A stretch of 64,000 nucleotides of DNA from positions 2,294,001 to 2,358,000 of the forward strand of contig CM074132.1 in assembly GCA_037178625.1 (NCBI GenBank), read 5' to 3'. Below the pieces are notes generated by a model. It was not told the origin of the DNA. It ran no database searches and saw only the letters and a program-made list of their open reading frames with translations. The DNA is from Skeletonema tropicum (taxonomy: Eukaryota; Bacillariophyta; Thalassiosirophyceae; Thalassiosirales; Thalassiosiraceae). Positions 1-11,960 of the stretch are shown here, one piece after another; the first letter of the stretch is position 1, and each line of letters starts with the position of its first letter. Position numbers and translations under genes: made by a program.

Positions 1-147
1 GTTCATTCTTTTAATGTGTGACTGTTTTGAAGCCCTCCTGTGCCGTGCTTTAGTAGAGTTGGCGAAAGAAGTTAGAATTGAATACACATCTCTAGACAAT
101 GACATTGTGACGATAGAGCTGATGTATCTTGTGTTAATATGTAGATA

Positions 148-3100
148 TTAAGTATCTTTCAAGCAGCATTTGAGTGCATTATAATAGGAGGCGGTCAAAT
201 GATCTGTGACAGCTTGACTTCCTCCTGCAAGCTCAAATCCCTTCAACATTTTGACAGTCCCGTTCGTCCAGACAGCATTATAAGCATTCATTTCTGTAGC
301 TATGCCTCCATCGCCAGGAGGCATCGTCAACGTATTACTCTTATTCTCTCCCCACTTTTGATAAAGCAACAGTACTTGTCCTGGCACGAGTAAGTGGTGA
401 TCACCGTCCTCATTCCAATAGTACTCGTCAAGTCCACCGTCCCCTAACGTTGCCTCATAAATGGCTTCTTTCTGTATTCGTTTCAATTCTTTCGGTTCGA
501 TCACAAGTTTCCCGCCCGTACCTTCAGATAACTTTCGAAATAATGCAAGGGACGAAAGCATTTGATTGCTGCTGCTACCAGGATTCATTGACTCCTCTGA
601 TAGCGAACAAATGACAGCTTCCAACACTGTCATTAAAACATCGAGATTTGTCAACGAAGATCTTGGGATGATATCAGAATTGTTCACAACCGAGGTTACG
701 TAGTGGCGGCAAGCTAGAGACGACAGACGATCGAGCAGGGGCGGAGGTGCAAAAGCGTACGCCCGTACTCGTTGACTTTCCCCGCCGCCATCATCTGTAT
801 CATCCCTTTCCTCGCTCACGAGAGGTGTTACAAGCGACGCGTATTTCCCTCGAATTAGAATTGCCAATAAAGCTGCGGCACCTGCTCCAAGACTGTGACC
901 GCAGCATACTACGTCAAAGCCCTTCGACAAAGCATACTCTTCGATGAGAGGTGATATCTCCTGAAGCAATTGCTGTGCAGAATGGAGAATGCCTTCATGT
1001 GCACCCCTGAGTTTGGTTGATCGGAATAATTGCATTTCTACTCCATTGTCTTCTATTGTTGACATTGTTGCTGTTGCAGGTAACTCTTGCAACAACCTTT
1101 GCAGTTTCTGTGACTCTTTCGCCTCATCATGTCGAGATGGAAGGAGTAAGATGTTCTCCAAGAGATGGCTGTCCCTTTTTGTGCTATGCTGGTGCTGCTG
1201 GCTTCCTGTCTCTTTTTGATTATTTTCAATCATCAGTTCAACCTCGACCGTTTCGTAGCCATCGTCAATTGTTTTTAATTCGAAGTATTCATAACTTGAT
1301 GATGATAATGACATGAGGTTCTCGGGAATGGCATCGCCTTCAATTAAATCGACATTGGTATCATTGCATTCTTCACAAACAGACAGGCTTCTTGTGTCTG
1401 CTCGGTCAGTAGCTTCTGACTGGTCATGTAAGTTCGAGTCTGGTACCTCGCCACAGCTAATATTATCTTTCTCTGTCATTTTATCCGGCTGAGATGAAAG
1501 GGAATTAACATCGCCTTCGGTTAAATCATCATTGGAATCATCGCATCCTTCACAAACAGACAGGCTTGTCTCTCCTCGGTCAGTAGCTTCTGACTGGTCG
1601 GGTAAGTTCGAGTCTGGTACCTCGCCACAGCTAATATTATCTTTCTCTGTCATTTTATCCAGTTGAGATGAAAGGGAATTAACATCGCCTTCGGTTAAAT
1701 CATCATTGGAATCATCGCATCCTTCACAAACAGACAGGCTTGTCTCTCCTCGGTAAGTAGCTTCTGACTGGTCATGTAAGTTCGAGTCTGGTACCTCGCC
1801 ACAGCTAAAGATATCTGTTATTTTTCCCGGATGAGATGAAAGGGAATTAACATCGACTTCGGTTAAATCGACATTGGAATCATCGCATCCTTCACAAACA
1901 GACAGGCTTGTCTCTCCTCGGTCAGTAGCTTCTGACTGGTCATGTAAGTTCGAGTCTGGTACCTCGCCACAGCTAATATTGTCCTCCTCTATAATTTTTT
2001 GTGGTGGGGCTGAATGTTCTTCGTTGTCATCATCGTCTGAGCCGTTGAATTGAAGATAATTATCATATGTGTCGTCAGATTCTCCATCTGCGAAATTGCG
2101 AACTGGTACCTTGCCACAGCTAATATTATCTTCCTCTGTATTTTTTTCTGGTGGGGCTGAATGATCTTCGTTGTCATCATCGTTTGAGCCGCTAAATTGA
2201 AGATAATTATCAGATGTGTTGTCAGAATCTTCATCTCCGAAACTGCAATCCTTGTCCAATGCATCAATCTCACGATGGTGAGGATTATTTTCCAAGTCAC
2301 ATCTCACTGCTCTACCACAGCAATCGGTAAGTAAATCTTCCAACGTGGATGTTCCCTTGATACCAATCAACAATTTATTCTCAGACGGGGACACAGCAAC
2401 GTAGTACCCTACTCTGCCCGGTGGCTTTCGTCGGCTATTTTGTTGTTGTTGTTGTTTGTCAATTGTTTTATCCTCAACAACGTCATTGTCTTGTTCTGCG
2501 TTGTCCACTACTGAAGACGTAGTCCGATGAAGAAGCAGTTGATACCCCCCATTCTCATGCAGTTGTGCTTTCAGAAGTTCTTCATCGGTTTCGTAGGCCA
2601 TGGTGCTAAAATCGAGAAGTTGAATCAAATCCTCGATTTGTTCTTGAGTGACTGATTGTAGAGCTGCTTCCGCGGTGGTGCCAGCAGTGTCCAAACTGCA
2701 CTCATCAGGAGGGATAAAGGAGAGCTCATCAAGTAAATTACTATCATTGTAATCAACTTTTTTTGCTTGATCGTCAACAAGATATCGGTCATACATTTCA
2801 TCCCTCCACTCCGGATAACGCTCTTTGATTTGGTTCCAAAGTTGGACATATGCCAACAAAGCTAAATGAAACTCTAATGTAGAAATGGTTGTCGCTTCTT
2901 CAGTGATACCATTATTACTCTTTTTTGAGGAAAGCAACCGTTCAACTTGCCTTCGTCGTCTTTGTCGTTTGTGCTTTGACCCCAACTTTTCGTACCCTAT
3001 TGTTACTAACGCCTGCAACTTTTGTATCACCGCCATTAAAGATGCCATTTCGTCATTCCCTCCACCGTCGGCATCCTCATCGTTAAAAGAAGTATCATTA

Positions 3101-3477
3101 GTACATAATAGATCCTGGAAGCCAATATCTTGCCGTATCCATTCTGGGATGCGTCTCCATAGATCTCTAGCAAGTGCACCTGCTAGCAGAGATGAACCTG
3201 CAGCACGAGCGGCGTATGATGCGGCTGGGCTGTGCAGGAACAAATGTGCTATTGGCAATGGCATTTGGCAGGCGAGAAGTGCTTGACGATACTTAGACCA
3301 CTGACCACTGCCGACGGGTACTAGAAGAACGAATAACATCAGCATGAATGTAAGTAGAGTGAGAGCAAGCGAAGCATGGTCATGGTTGTTTTGTGCGTGC
3401 AATTTTGTGAGAGGTGAGTGGTGAGTGATGAGTGAGTGGCGCGCGACTCGCTTTACGGTAAGTAAATACGTCACCAC
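148..3477 (-). CDS. Class 3 (DAGL-like) lipase with acidic tandem-repeat insert
   Basis: A 1109-residue single-exon ORF. The serine hydrolase nucleophile elbow GHSLGAG lies near residue 857 within a hydrophobic strand-turn-helix context (FDVVCCGHSLGAGAAAL). A strand ending in IGIKGTSTLEDLLTD near residue 375 fits the oxyanion region of class 3 lipases, NNSDIIPRSS near residue 932 supplies the likely catalytic Asp, and DHLTASYY near 1095 the His. This order and the large insert between the first strand and the nucleophile are typical of sn1-specific diacylglycerol lipases, so hydrolysis of membrane-derived diacylglycerol is the likely role (inference). The N-terminus has a hydrophobic segment (LTLLTFMLMLFVLLVP) that may anchor it in a membrane; a start at a later Met is possible. 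Residues about 405-710 are acidic imperfect tandem repeats. It is divergent from the HFM1 gene with about 550 bp between the starts. Confidence 0.85.
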   Translation of the reverse strand: MVTYLLTVKRVARHSLITHHSPLTKLHAQNNHDHASLALTLLTFMLMLFVLLVPVGSGQWSKYRQALLACQMPLPIAHLFLHSPAASYAARAAGSSLLAGALARDLWRRIPEWIRQDIGFQDLLCTNDTSFNDEDADGGGNDEMASLMAVIQKLQALVTIGYEKLGSKHKRQRRRRQVERLLSSKKSNNGITEEATTISTLEFHLALLAYVQLWNQIKERYPEWRDEMYDRYLVDDQAKKVDYNDSNLLDELSFIPPDECSLDTAGTTAEAALQSVTQEQIEDLIQLLDFSTMAYETDEELLKAQLHENGGYQLLLHRTTSSVVDNAEQDNDVVEDKTIDKQQQQQNSRRKPPGRVGYYVAVSPSENKLLIGIKGTSTLEDLLTDCCGRAVRCDLENNPHHREIDALDKDCSFGDEDSDNTSDNYLQFSGSNDDDNEDHSAPPEKNTEEDNISCGKVPVRNFADGESDDTYDNYLQFNGSDDDDNEEHSAPPQKIIEEDNISCGEVPDSNLHDQSEATDRGETSLSVCEGCDDSNVDLTEVDVNSLSSHPGKITDIFSCGEVPDSNLHDQSEATYRGETSLSVCEGCDDSNDDLTEGDVNSLSSQLDKMTEKDNISCGEVPDSNLPDQSEATDRGETSLSVCEGCDDSNDDLTEGDVNSLSSQPDKMTEKDNISCGEVPDSNLHDQSEATDRADTRSLSVCEECNDTNVDLIEGDAIPENLMSLSSSSYEYFELKTIDDGYETVEVELMIENNQKETGSQQHQHSTKRDSHLLENILLLPSRHDEAKESQKLQRLLQELPATATMSTIEDNGVEMQLFRSTKLRGAHEGILHSAQQLLQEISPLIEEYALSKGFDVVCCGHSLGAGAAALLAILIRGKYASLVTPLVSEERDDTDDGGGESQRVRAYAFAPPPLLDRLSSLACRHYVTSVVNNSDIIPRSSLTNLDVLMTVLEAVICSLSEESMNPGSSSNQMLSSLALFRKLSEGTGGKLVIEPKELKRIQKEAIYEATLGDGGLDEYYWNEDGDHHLLVPGQVLLLYQKWGENKSNTLTMPPGDGGIATEMNAYNAVWTNGTVKMLKGFELAGGSQAVTDHLTASYYNALKCCLKDT
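1348..2262 (-). repeat. In-frame tandem repeats inside the lipase gene
   Basis: Four copies of a roughly 58-residue acidic unit (core SCGEVPDSNLxDQSEAT, then SLSVCEGCDDSN and DLTEGDVNSLSS) lie beside two copies of a second unit (DNYLQFxGSxDDDNExHSAPP). At the DNA level the units recur about every 172-177 bp, seen for example as the repeated CTCGCCACAGCTAATAT. The reading frame stays open through all of them, so copy number changes by whole units. Confidence 0.85.
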
Positions 3478-4028
3478 GTACCAATATAAGTACCTACTTG
3501 TACGAAGAAGAAGTATCTACTACCCGAAATTACTTTGATTGCTTTTTGGCGTTCACCGACGGTGTGTGGGGCGCTGTCAAGGACGTTGCTTGCATCGTGC
3601 TCTGCATCGCTCGCAGAGCTTATTGGTCTCCTTCTCTCCTTTGGTTGGCATTCCCATCATTGAACCGTTGATCACTAACGGTTAGTCAATATATCAGGGC
3701 GACACGGCCACGAACAGCGCAGGCGGCATCCGTCCGATCAATCAGCAGCAGCGGTGAGTATGGCCGGGCCGGGATTCGAGATTTGGCAGGAGCGTGCGAG
3801 TAATATCTCGGCTTTGGTGGGATAATCAGTCTCGTCGAGTGAATTCATCATTTTGATTGATCTTCTACTGAGGAAGAGGTGGTAATACCAATGCTGAGGT
3901 GAATATTCTCACAATAAATATTATTACGCTCTATTCTTCTTTATTCTTTGTCGGCAGGCAGGAAGATTTGATCGATCGAGGCAGAAGAGAGATTCTATTT
4001 TCTTTGTCATCCATAATCATCAACCACA
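3478..4028. promoter_or_regulatory. Divergent promoter region between lipase and HFM1
   Basis: These 551 bp separate the two divergently oriented start codons and must hold both promoters and 5' UTRs. No clear TATA box or known element stands out. The sequence just before 4029 (CAACCACA-ATG) is a good eukaryotic start context. No gene or repeat is seen here. Confidence 0.5.
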
Positions 4029-7000
4029 ATGGATGGTTTTGATGATATATTTCTCGATTCCTCTGATGATGAGGATTTTGGGGAGAAGGGTACGAATAAT
4101 CATGGCTCCACGAAAAAGGATGGAGACAAGAGTAAGAAGGCGGATGAAGATGTTATTAGCATTGGTAGTAGCTCCTCCTCCTCCTCATCCTCATCGTCAT
4201 CTTCATCATCAGGTGAAGATGACAGCATTGCAAGTAAAGATGACAGACACAATGGGACGAATGCGGACAAGGAAGTCAGGGAAGAATCAGATGATGATGG
4301 AGACATGCTTCGAGATGAGATGGACGATGATGCATTGGTAGAATTCTTTTCTGACCCCACGCCATCGAAAGTAAATACCGGAGAAGCAGAGAATGATCGT
4401 GGAGGTGGTGATTTAACAGGTTCTACTGCATCGATTGATGCCTCGTTGAATGTCGAGGAGTTGGTTGATTTGGAAGAAGACGATTCATCGGCAGAAGGTC
4501 GAGATGGAGAAGACGCAGGGTCTACGGTACAAACTCCCAAAAGCTCCGGCACTTTGAACAAGGAGAACACTGCTACGAATACCAAACAAGACTACACTAT
4601 CAGCTACAATTGCGAGAAGAAGGCGTCTCCCCCGACAGAAGAGATTTTGGAGGAATCAAGTGACGACGATGACTCTCTCCTCACCCCTAGAAGAGACGAA
4701 GCCGACACATCACCGATGGCACAGCCAACGCAAACTTCCAAGAAGATGATGATCAATCCGTATCAAAAGCAACGCCCAGTCGAGACGACGCAAAAGCAAG
4801 AGAGTATTCTTCAAATCCCACACCGCTTGTCTGATGATGCTCACGTGACTAACAAGGCAGATGAATCTGTCATCAATGGCTCGACCAAAGTGACTTCCTT
4901 GCCTGATATTAGTTCATCATCACAGAAAGATGAAGTGCAGATTCTGGGTATCGCTCGTTCTCATTTCAAGCCTCCATCGTTCACAAGAAAGGCTGACCCT
5001 ATCGTGCACAAATTGAGCAGCCAAAATCGTCCCATTCATAAACGAAGCAACACTCCAGTGAAGTCCGTCTTCCCTCTAGGTCCCGTGCGCAATATTTGGA
5101 CATCCAAATTCCAGTCTTTCAATCATATGCAATCCGAAATGGCGCAAGTATTAGCCAACAGTGACGATAATGTGCTTGTTAGTGCCCCCACTGGAGCAGG
5201 CAAAACAGCTCTGTTTGAAATGGCCATGGCAAGATTATTTGCTTCAAAACTGTCTGCACAATCGCAGCGTGGTGTCAGTGGAGGAGTCTGCAGTGTGAAA
5301 GTTGTCTACATTGCTCCCAATAAAGCCCTTTGTGATGAGCGTCAACAAGATTGGTCAAAACGCCTTGCAGATATTGATCGAGGCATTGTTTGCACTACTA
5401 TCACTGGGGATGCCAACGCAACATCGTCTTACGGCGAAATAGCGAAGGCACATTTGATTCTAACAACTCCTGAGAAGTGGGATTCTATCACAAGACGATG
5501 GAACGATTATGTTGTACTACTGGGCAGTGTGAAGCTAATGTTGGTAGATGAAGTTCACATGATTGGTGAAAAGGATCGTGGTAGTTGCTTGGAGTCCGTC
5601 ATTAGCCGCATGAAGACCATTCAAAGTGCGGCTTCATTTCGGATGCTGTCGAGCTACGAAATTGCAACATCGAGGTAAGCATGATTTTGTATCTATTTGT
5701 TGGATGTGCTTCTTCATACGTCAGCTAATCAAGTCTTGCTTCTCTTCTATTCGCCCACCCCATGACTCATTGCACGCTAGCTTCAAGCAAGCACAGCCGA
5801 ATGATCTCGCGTCCAACATGAGAATAGTTGCAGTATCTGCTACACTTCCTAATCTAGGTCAACTAGCATCTTTTGTTGAGTCTGGTGAAGCTTATGTCTT
5901 TGACGACTCTTACAGACCCGTGCCCTTGAGCATTTTCGTCCAGGCGTGTGGTCACATTGGCAAAAACAGGTATCTCTTTGATAAAAGTCTCGACCAGCAC
6001 GTTCCAAGTATATTGAAGAGGTTCTCTTCGGGGCGTCCAGCCATTGTTTTCTGCCATTCCAAGAAAGAGACTGAGGCGCTTGCAACAGAGCTATCGAAAT
6101 CATACATCGCTCCAACGAAATTGAATGATTCTGCACTGAGAAAATTTGCTGGACAAACCAATACAGCGTCTTTACAGATGTGTCTCCTGCGAGGAATTGC
6201 CTTTCACCACGCAGGACTCGATGCAAGCGACCGCAAGATTGTGGAAGAAGCTTTTACAAGCGGATCTCTTTTTTGCCTTTGTGCAACTTCCACCTTGGCT
6301 ATGGGCGTTAATTTGCCAGCATTTCTAGTTGTAATCAAAGGCACATCAGCGTATCGTGGAGCTGGAAATGGTCATCAAGATATCGATATGGGAACATTGC
6401 TGCAGATGGTCGGAAGAGCAGGACGACCAGGATTCGACAAAAGTGGAACCGCTGTGGTGAGACAACTTATTCTGCAGCTATGCTGTCCCCTGCTTTTGTC
6501 GCTCCTTCTTACCTACGCGTTCTTTTATTGTCGATTCTTTTTCCTCAGATCATGACAGACTCCCTCTCTAAGACTCGCTATGAGAACATCTCCCAAGGGT
6601 ACGTTCATGTTCTATTTCCTCAAATGATACGTATTGCTGTGCCATACAATCTCTCAATCTTACAGCTTGTTCGTGCCATCTCCTAATCTGAAGCCTCAAA
6701 GTTGTAGAGAGTCATCTTCTGAGTGGTAACAATTTGACGGAATGTCTAAACATTGAAATTTCCCAGGGAGTGATCACTTGTGCGGAGGAGGCAGTTGATT
6801 GGATCAAGCACTCTCTCCTGTTTCATCGTGTTCACAGCAATCCTCTATATTATGGGCTCAGAGGTAGAGGGGATGATATTATCCACTCCTTCCTCCTTGC
6901 CAAATGTGAAGACTCAATCACAAAGCTTTCTAAAATTCGAGCCATTACAGAACAAGAAGATGGTACCTTTAGCCCCGAAGCTGCATCCCACATAATGAGC

Positions 7001-9842
7001 AGAAATTTTATTGACTTTGAAACCATGAAAGCAATTGTCAAACTTCCACACGATTGTGGGCCGCTACAGCTGCTTCACATGCTTTCAAAGTGTGAGAAGA
7101 TCCAAACCCCAGTACGCCGCGCAGAGAAGAAGGAACTCAACGAAGCTTACAAGCTCGTCAAGTACAAATTCGAGGGGCCTCAGAGCAAGATCCGAATCCA
7201 AACTCCAGAGCAAAAAGCCTTTGTGCTGCTACAGTCGTCAATTGGCAAGCATGATTTTCGCGATGCCTCTCTCCGGCGAGAAATGGCAAACATCCTCGAC
7301 GGAGCATTCAGAATCCTTGCAGCGGTGGAAGAGTATGCACGGGTGGGTAGCCGCCACGGTCAAGTAGCTGTTCAGGGTTGGCTCATGCGCAGGTCATTAT
7401 ACTCGAGCCTTTGGGGAGAAAATGATGGTGTGCTGAATCAAATCAATGGAATTAGCCACGAAATGACAAAGAAGCTCACCAACAATGGAATAAAGACTTT
7501 TCCCAATGCGATGAATAGTTCTAGTGAAGAAATTGTGAAATGTCTCAATGTAACTCCTTCCTTTGCATCCGGAGTGAGAACTGCTGCGGCAAAGATTCTT
7601 CAGCGTACTCTCAAGCTATCTGCATGCACTAAACCGAATGAGACGGGAGGACTTGATCTGTACATTAAGGTGGAGCGAAAAGTTAAAGGAGGAGAAACCG
7701 GTGGTGATCGAATCGTTTACTACTCGCTACTAGTTTACACCGATCGGCCTGGTGGTTTGCTCCACTACTGTGAAGACCTTGCATCGGATGCTGAAATGGT
7801 TGTTTCTTGTCCTCCAAAGTTTGGCCGTGCCTAGTAAGTCAGCCCACCTGCTTCTTTGTGCTTCTTCTGATAACAAGTATGTACTCGTCTTCTCACATCT
7901 ATCCTCTCTTGTATTTAATCTTAGTATTCGCCTGCTGGGAAATATTGTCGGCATAGACGAGAAAGTAGCAGTGGACGGTAATGATATTATCGAGAAGACT
8001 TCCTTCAAATTGTCTCCGGCAGCCGCACGAGTGTCTTCATCAGCCCCGAAGACTAAAAAGAAGCCAGCTCAGAAGGCAAAACCTTCATCGCCAAGAAAGA
8101 GGCTCTTCAACTCACACCAAAGCTCCGTGTCGGAAGTATCTGATTTGCGACTCCACAAAAGAGGACGAACCAGCAAAGACACGAAAAAAGAGGAAGATTG
8201 CATCGTTGTTGACTCGGATTCTGACATTGAAGATCCTCAATCATTGAATGAACGTGATCAGAAGAAGAATGGGAGCAAAACTGTCACGCCCTCTCCACAC
8301 CCTAGCCGACGACAGAGTCATCATCATCGACAGCAACCAAGTAATGCTCCCGCTCCGCTTTATAACTCTTCCCAATCGTCGTCACAACAGGGAAAGAAAT
8401 CATCTCATTTTGCAAACAAATCCAGTGGCAAAAGTAGAGCAGTGCGTAATACAACATCTTCTTGGTTCCAACAGAAGAAGCAGCAAAAGACATCCCAATC
8501 GTCAGCGTTCAATTCGCCGAAGGAAAACCCCTTTTCTACCTACAGTTTTGATCCAAATAGTATCGAAAAGAACTTGGATTCACAGGCCGTCCGAAGCAAG
8601 GAGCCCTCAATCTTTCCTTCTACCGTGGCGGCATCTAACTTCACTGCAACCAAAGCACGCAATAACCGTACGTTTCGCACTCCGGCAAATCGCCGCAAAA
8701 ATTCTTCATCTTCTTCTCGAATCTCTAGTCACGACTTGCTAGCAAGAAAAGCCGATGAACTCAACCAACACAGGCACCAAATGATGACGACGACAGGATA
8801 TAATGGTAATCATGATGGAGCGTCGCAGATGAGCGCTTTCACAGCTGGGAATGGATTTACTCAAGAACACAGCTTTGAAAATCACGAACATGATTACTTT
8901 GCTTCAAGCGGAAGCGTAACGACTTCTTATCAGCAACAGTTTGGTCAGCCAAGTTCAGTAGGTGGCTATGGTCAATTTATGCAGCCGCGTCCAGGGACAG
9001 CTGGAACTCGTGTCCAACATTTCATGCAGCCACAGCAACAGCAACGCAGTTTTCAGCCACAGCTCTACGAGGGTTCGTTCGATGAGGGATATTCATGCAG
9101 TGGTTATGACTTTCCCACTCGTCCAGGAACATCAAGCAGTCGCTTCATGAACATGCCATATCAGCAGGAGTTTGTTCCGCCACGTTCAGTTGGTGGTTAT
9201 GATATCCCCCCTCGTCGTCCAGGAACATCAAGCAGTCGCTTTACGCAGCAGCAGCAAATTCAGCAGCAGTTTGTTCAGCCACAGCAAAGCAGTTTTCAGC
9301 CAATGTATCACGAAGATTCGTTCGATCAATTCAGTCAGCAGCATCATGGCCAACCGCAGTTGAATCGCTTCGAGTCAAATTTCCACCACGACGGTGTCGG
9401 TCAGGTGAGAGAGCAGTTCTCCCAGCAGGTGTCGCAAATGCGCCGCCCAATTCCAGCTCAAGCAGGAATGAGCAGTATCCAGAATGGGCACACGAGCGGT
9501 GCACCCGGTCAAAACCCATATCTACAGCAAGAAAGCTCTTGTACTGCCGGCAGTGTGGTAAATCCTTACAGACGACGAACTCAGGACGCCAACAGTGGCC
9601 CACCAGCACCAATGCACTTTAGCCATTCCTCAAACTATAATGCAGCTCATGTAGGAATGAGTAGTAGCATGCCGGTTCAAAACCCATATCTGCAGAATGG
9701 AGGCCATCGTGCTGCTGGCAGTGTGATGAACAACCCTTACATGCGACAAGACGCCAATAGCAGTGGACCTCCAATGAAAGAGGTTGTTGTCGAAGCAATG
9801 CATGACGAAACAACTTCTCAATTTGAAGACGCTTTTTTCTAA
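4029..9842 (+). CDS. HFM1: HFM1/MER3-type meiotic DNA helicase, five exons
   Basis: Exons by splice signals and frame: 4029-5674, 5781-6456, 6549-6598, 6694-7833, 7925-9842; the lengths sum to 5430 nt, 1809 residues plus stop. Introns are 91-106 nt with GT-AG ends. Superfamily 2 helicase motifs appear in order: Walker A SAPTGAGKTALFE near residue 384, YIAPNKALCDER, DEVH (LMLVDEVHMIGE) near 506, VSATLPN, AIVFCHSKKE, the MER3-like ATSTLAMGVNLPAF near 718 and QMVGRAGRPGFD. A Sec63-like domain follows (QGWLMRRSLYSSLWG near 1014). This order is that of HFM1/MER3, which promotes ZMM crossovers in meiotic prophase. The N-terminal 350 residues are acidic and Ser-rich (16-Ser run). The last 640 residues are low-complexity, Gln/Ser/Tyr-rich with short internal repeats. 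The acceptor of intron 3 at 6693 was chosen because a nearer AG breaks the frame to VVESHLLSGNNLTECLN. Confidence 0.9.
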
Positions 9843-10032
9843 TGGAGGTGGATTGTATCCTTTCCTTAGACTTTGTTTATAAAAAATAGATGTTTTTGAG
9901 ATATTGTTTCGCCGACTCGTGCAGTAGTGCGATATAGCTTAGAATTGTTTGGTACCATGCTTCATTCGGTCATCTCTAATATTGAGCGCAGGATCAGTTC
10001 TTGCAAGTATATTGAACGCAGAATCTCCAAAG
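9686..10032. repeat. Left copy of a 350-bp duplication flanking the 20.8-kb insertion
   Basis: This segment contains the last codons of HFM1, its short 3' region and a relic of the farnesyltransferase beta 3' end read on the minus strand (GGATCAGTTCTTGCAAGTAT and following). It matches 30795-31151 in the same order and orientation, from ATATCTGCAGAATGG to TCTCCAAAG. The coding part differs at about 6 of 150 positions by eye, with more divergence in the non-coding centre. Here the HFM1 part is functional and the farnesyltransferase part is a remnant; in the right copy it is the reverse. Confidence 0.9.
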
Positions 10033-10239
10033 CAATCGACCAGCTACAAAGCGATTAACCCGCCCAAGCAGCACTCTCGACCTCTCTCTCCGACTGCTAC
10101 AGAAGTGCAGAGAGCCTCGATTTATACATATTGATTGCACTAAAGAAGCGAATTCATGGTTCTGCGGATACTCTCCGCTCCAAGGGTAATAAGCTAGCTA
10201 AGTTCTAAGGAGTAAATGGGAGCAAAAATAAAATAAGTA

Positions 10240-10366
10240 GGAGACGAAGAGCCTACGAAGAGCAGGTTGTTGGAATCCTCTTTCTTGTAACTGTCGACCG
10301 CTTTCCGACATTAGTCGACAGTTACGAGAAAGCGAAAATGTAACAAGTAACAACCTCTTCGTCTCC
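10240..10366. repeat. Long imperfect hairpin, unit 1
   Basis: This has the same outer arms (GGAGACGAAGAG and CTCTTCGTCTCC) and the same 19-bp inner stem around GTAACTGTCGAC as the other units. It carries an 11-bp insertion in the left arm and a rearranged right arm (AAAATGTAACAAGTAACAACC), so its middle pairs less well. Confidence 0.8.
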
Positions 10367-10451
10367 ATCCATCCTCCTCATTCACTTCACAAACTCACTT
10401 CACAAATCCAATGAACATTCAATCGACCAACGTAGAAGCAACACATTCACC

Positions 10452-10834
10452 ATGCCAGCAAGGTCGAAACTGTCGAAGCTCATGGATGACACTCGGTTGC
10501 CTCGAGGCAAATGCTTACGTAGGACAAAGAGTCTCACGGCTTGCTGTTGCTGACTGTCGCACAGAAGATGTGTGGAGCTTTACGGTCGCTCTGGCAAAGA
10601 TTACTCCATGAAGACTAGGAAATTCTCGGAAGAAGATGATTTTAATGAAGAAAAGAGTCCAACGACCTGAAACACTAAAAGGTTGTTTTTTTTTTCTGTC
10701 GAGGGCAAGAGCGAGTGCGGGTTGACGCTGCTGCGTTGTGGCAGCACGGCGTCCATCCTGACTTCTTTCCACATCATCATGCTGGGATCTTGCCGCCTGC
10801 CACCCCTAATGCTGCTGCTGGTGGTGTGCCGCAT

Positions 10835-10865
<31 letters not shown>

Positions 10866-11314
10866 GATCTACTCAGATCTGTGCTGATTACCTGGGGGCT
10901 CTCCTCAACGTTGAACAATCGCCTCCGCTTCGCATTCCATCAAGCTGTCATCACTCAGGCAAACTCAAAACATTACAATTCATTGTAGAGCCATGCCCTG
11001 TGTACTTACACTTTTCTTCCGCTTCCGTGCCTCAGCCCATGAACTCGATCATTTTGCACGGGACGAGCTTTGAGACTAAGACCGGAACAGTTGAGGTGAG
11101 GAGAAGATTACTTCAGATACTAATGAGATGATACGCTTTCATGTTTGCGTTGGAGATGAAGGAAGATCTAAAGATAGCCATCGAAGAGCAGCAGGAGATG
11201 GGCTTGGACGGACTAGAGGAGGGGATCAACCTCGACTATCTAGAAACAACTTCGGGTAAAGATGAGGCGCTTACTGGCTTATTTTCGTCAAAGCAGCCCG
11301 AATTGCCTTCTTAA
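10452..11314 (+). pseudogene. Putative spliced gene of the 5S unit, copy 1 (frame broken)
   Basis: The start ATG sits in a CACC context. A 67-nt first exon (MPARSKLSKLMDDTRLPRGK...) would be followed by a 46-nt GT-AG intron at 10519-10564. An open frame with a polyalanine run from a CTG/GCT repeat continues to ...ETKTGTVE, then an intron with a TACTAAT branch-like site, and a last exon beginning MKEDLKIAIEEQQEMG and ending at 11314. In this copy the second exon is out of frame: it lacks the G present in copy 4 and has an extra A at GAAGAAAAGAG. No homolog is recognised. Confidence 0.35.
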
Positions 11315-11960
11315 TACGTCGCCAGTGGGCTCAGGCTGCACTTCGACGCAGTTATCACAGCCATGGATAGAGATGGATTCATGATTACACTTTCGTACAA
11401 ATATATGATATGAATTTGTATATCACGCCTGTCTGATTGACAATCCAGTCAAAATACCCCGGGCTCAAAGTAGCTGTGGTCTGTGGTGGGAGAGAACAGA
11501 GAACCCCCTCTCCTGCCTGTGGCTCCGACTTCAACGCTGTTTGGTTGTGACCTCAGCGTACGAAGAATCCAATTCGTTGGGGGAAAGATGTCAAGGTAGC
11601 GATAATGCAACATTACCTAACTTCCTAAATGAAATGATATACGACGAATGAACCTGGGAGGGATATATAGAACTTGTGTTGTTGCTGTCGTCAGCAGCGA
11701 CAGTTTGTCATTCTGCTCGCTCCCCAGAGGAATGAGAATGAGATGAGAGATGACCCAATTTCGGAGCTGCAGAAGGAACAAGTTGTGCTGCCAGCTGCCA
11801 TGCTCCATTGGTAGCGTGGTTATGCGCCATCGTGTTGTGCTGTTCGTCTTCGTGCTCTCCGTCTTGTACCTACAATACAAAGCAATGTTCATGCATCGCA
11901 AAAGGTGCACATGATGTTGTACATTATGATTATATTGTTTGACTTGACCGACACTTTCAG

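Noticed and set aside
10683..10988. Leu-rich 101-residue ORF repeated in every 5S unit (also 13221, 15749, 18288)
   Set aside because: It is the second frame of the CTG repeat that reads as polyalanine in the neighbouring frame. Identity between units reflects homogenisation, not selection on this frame.
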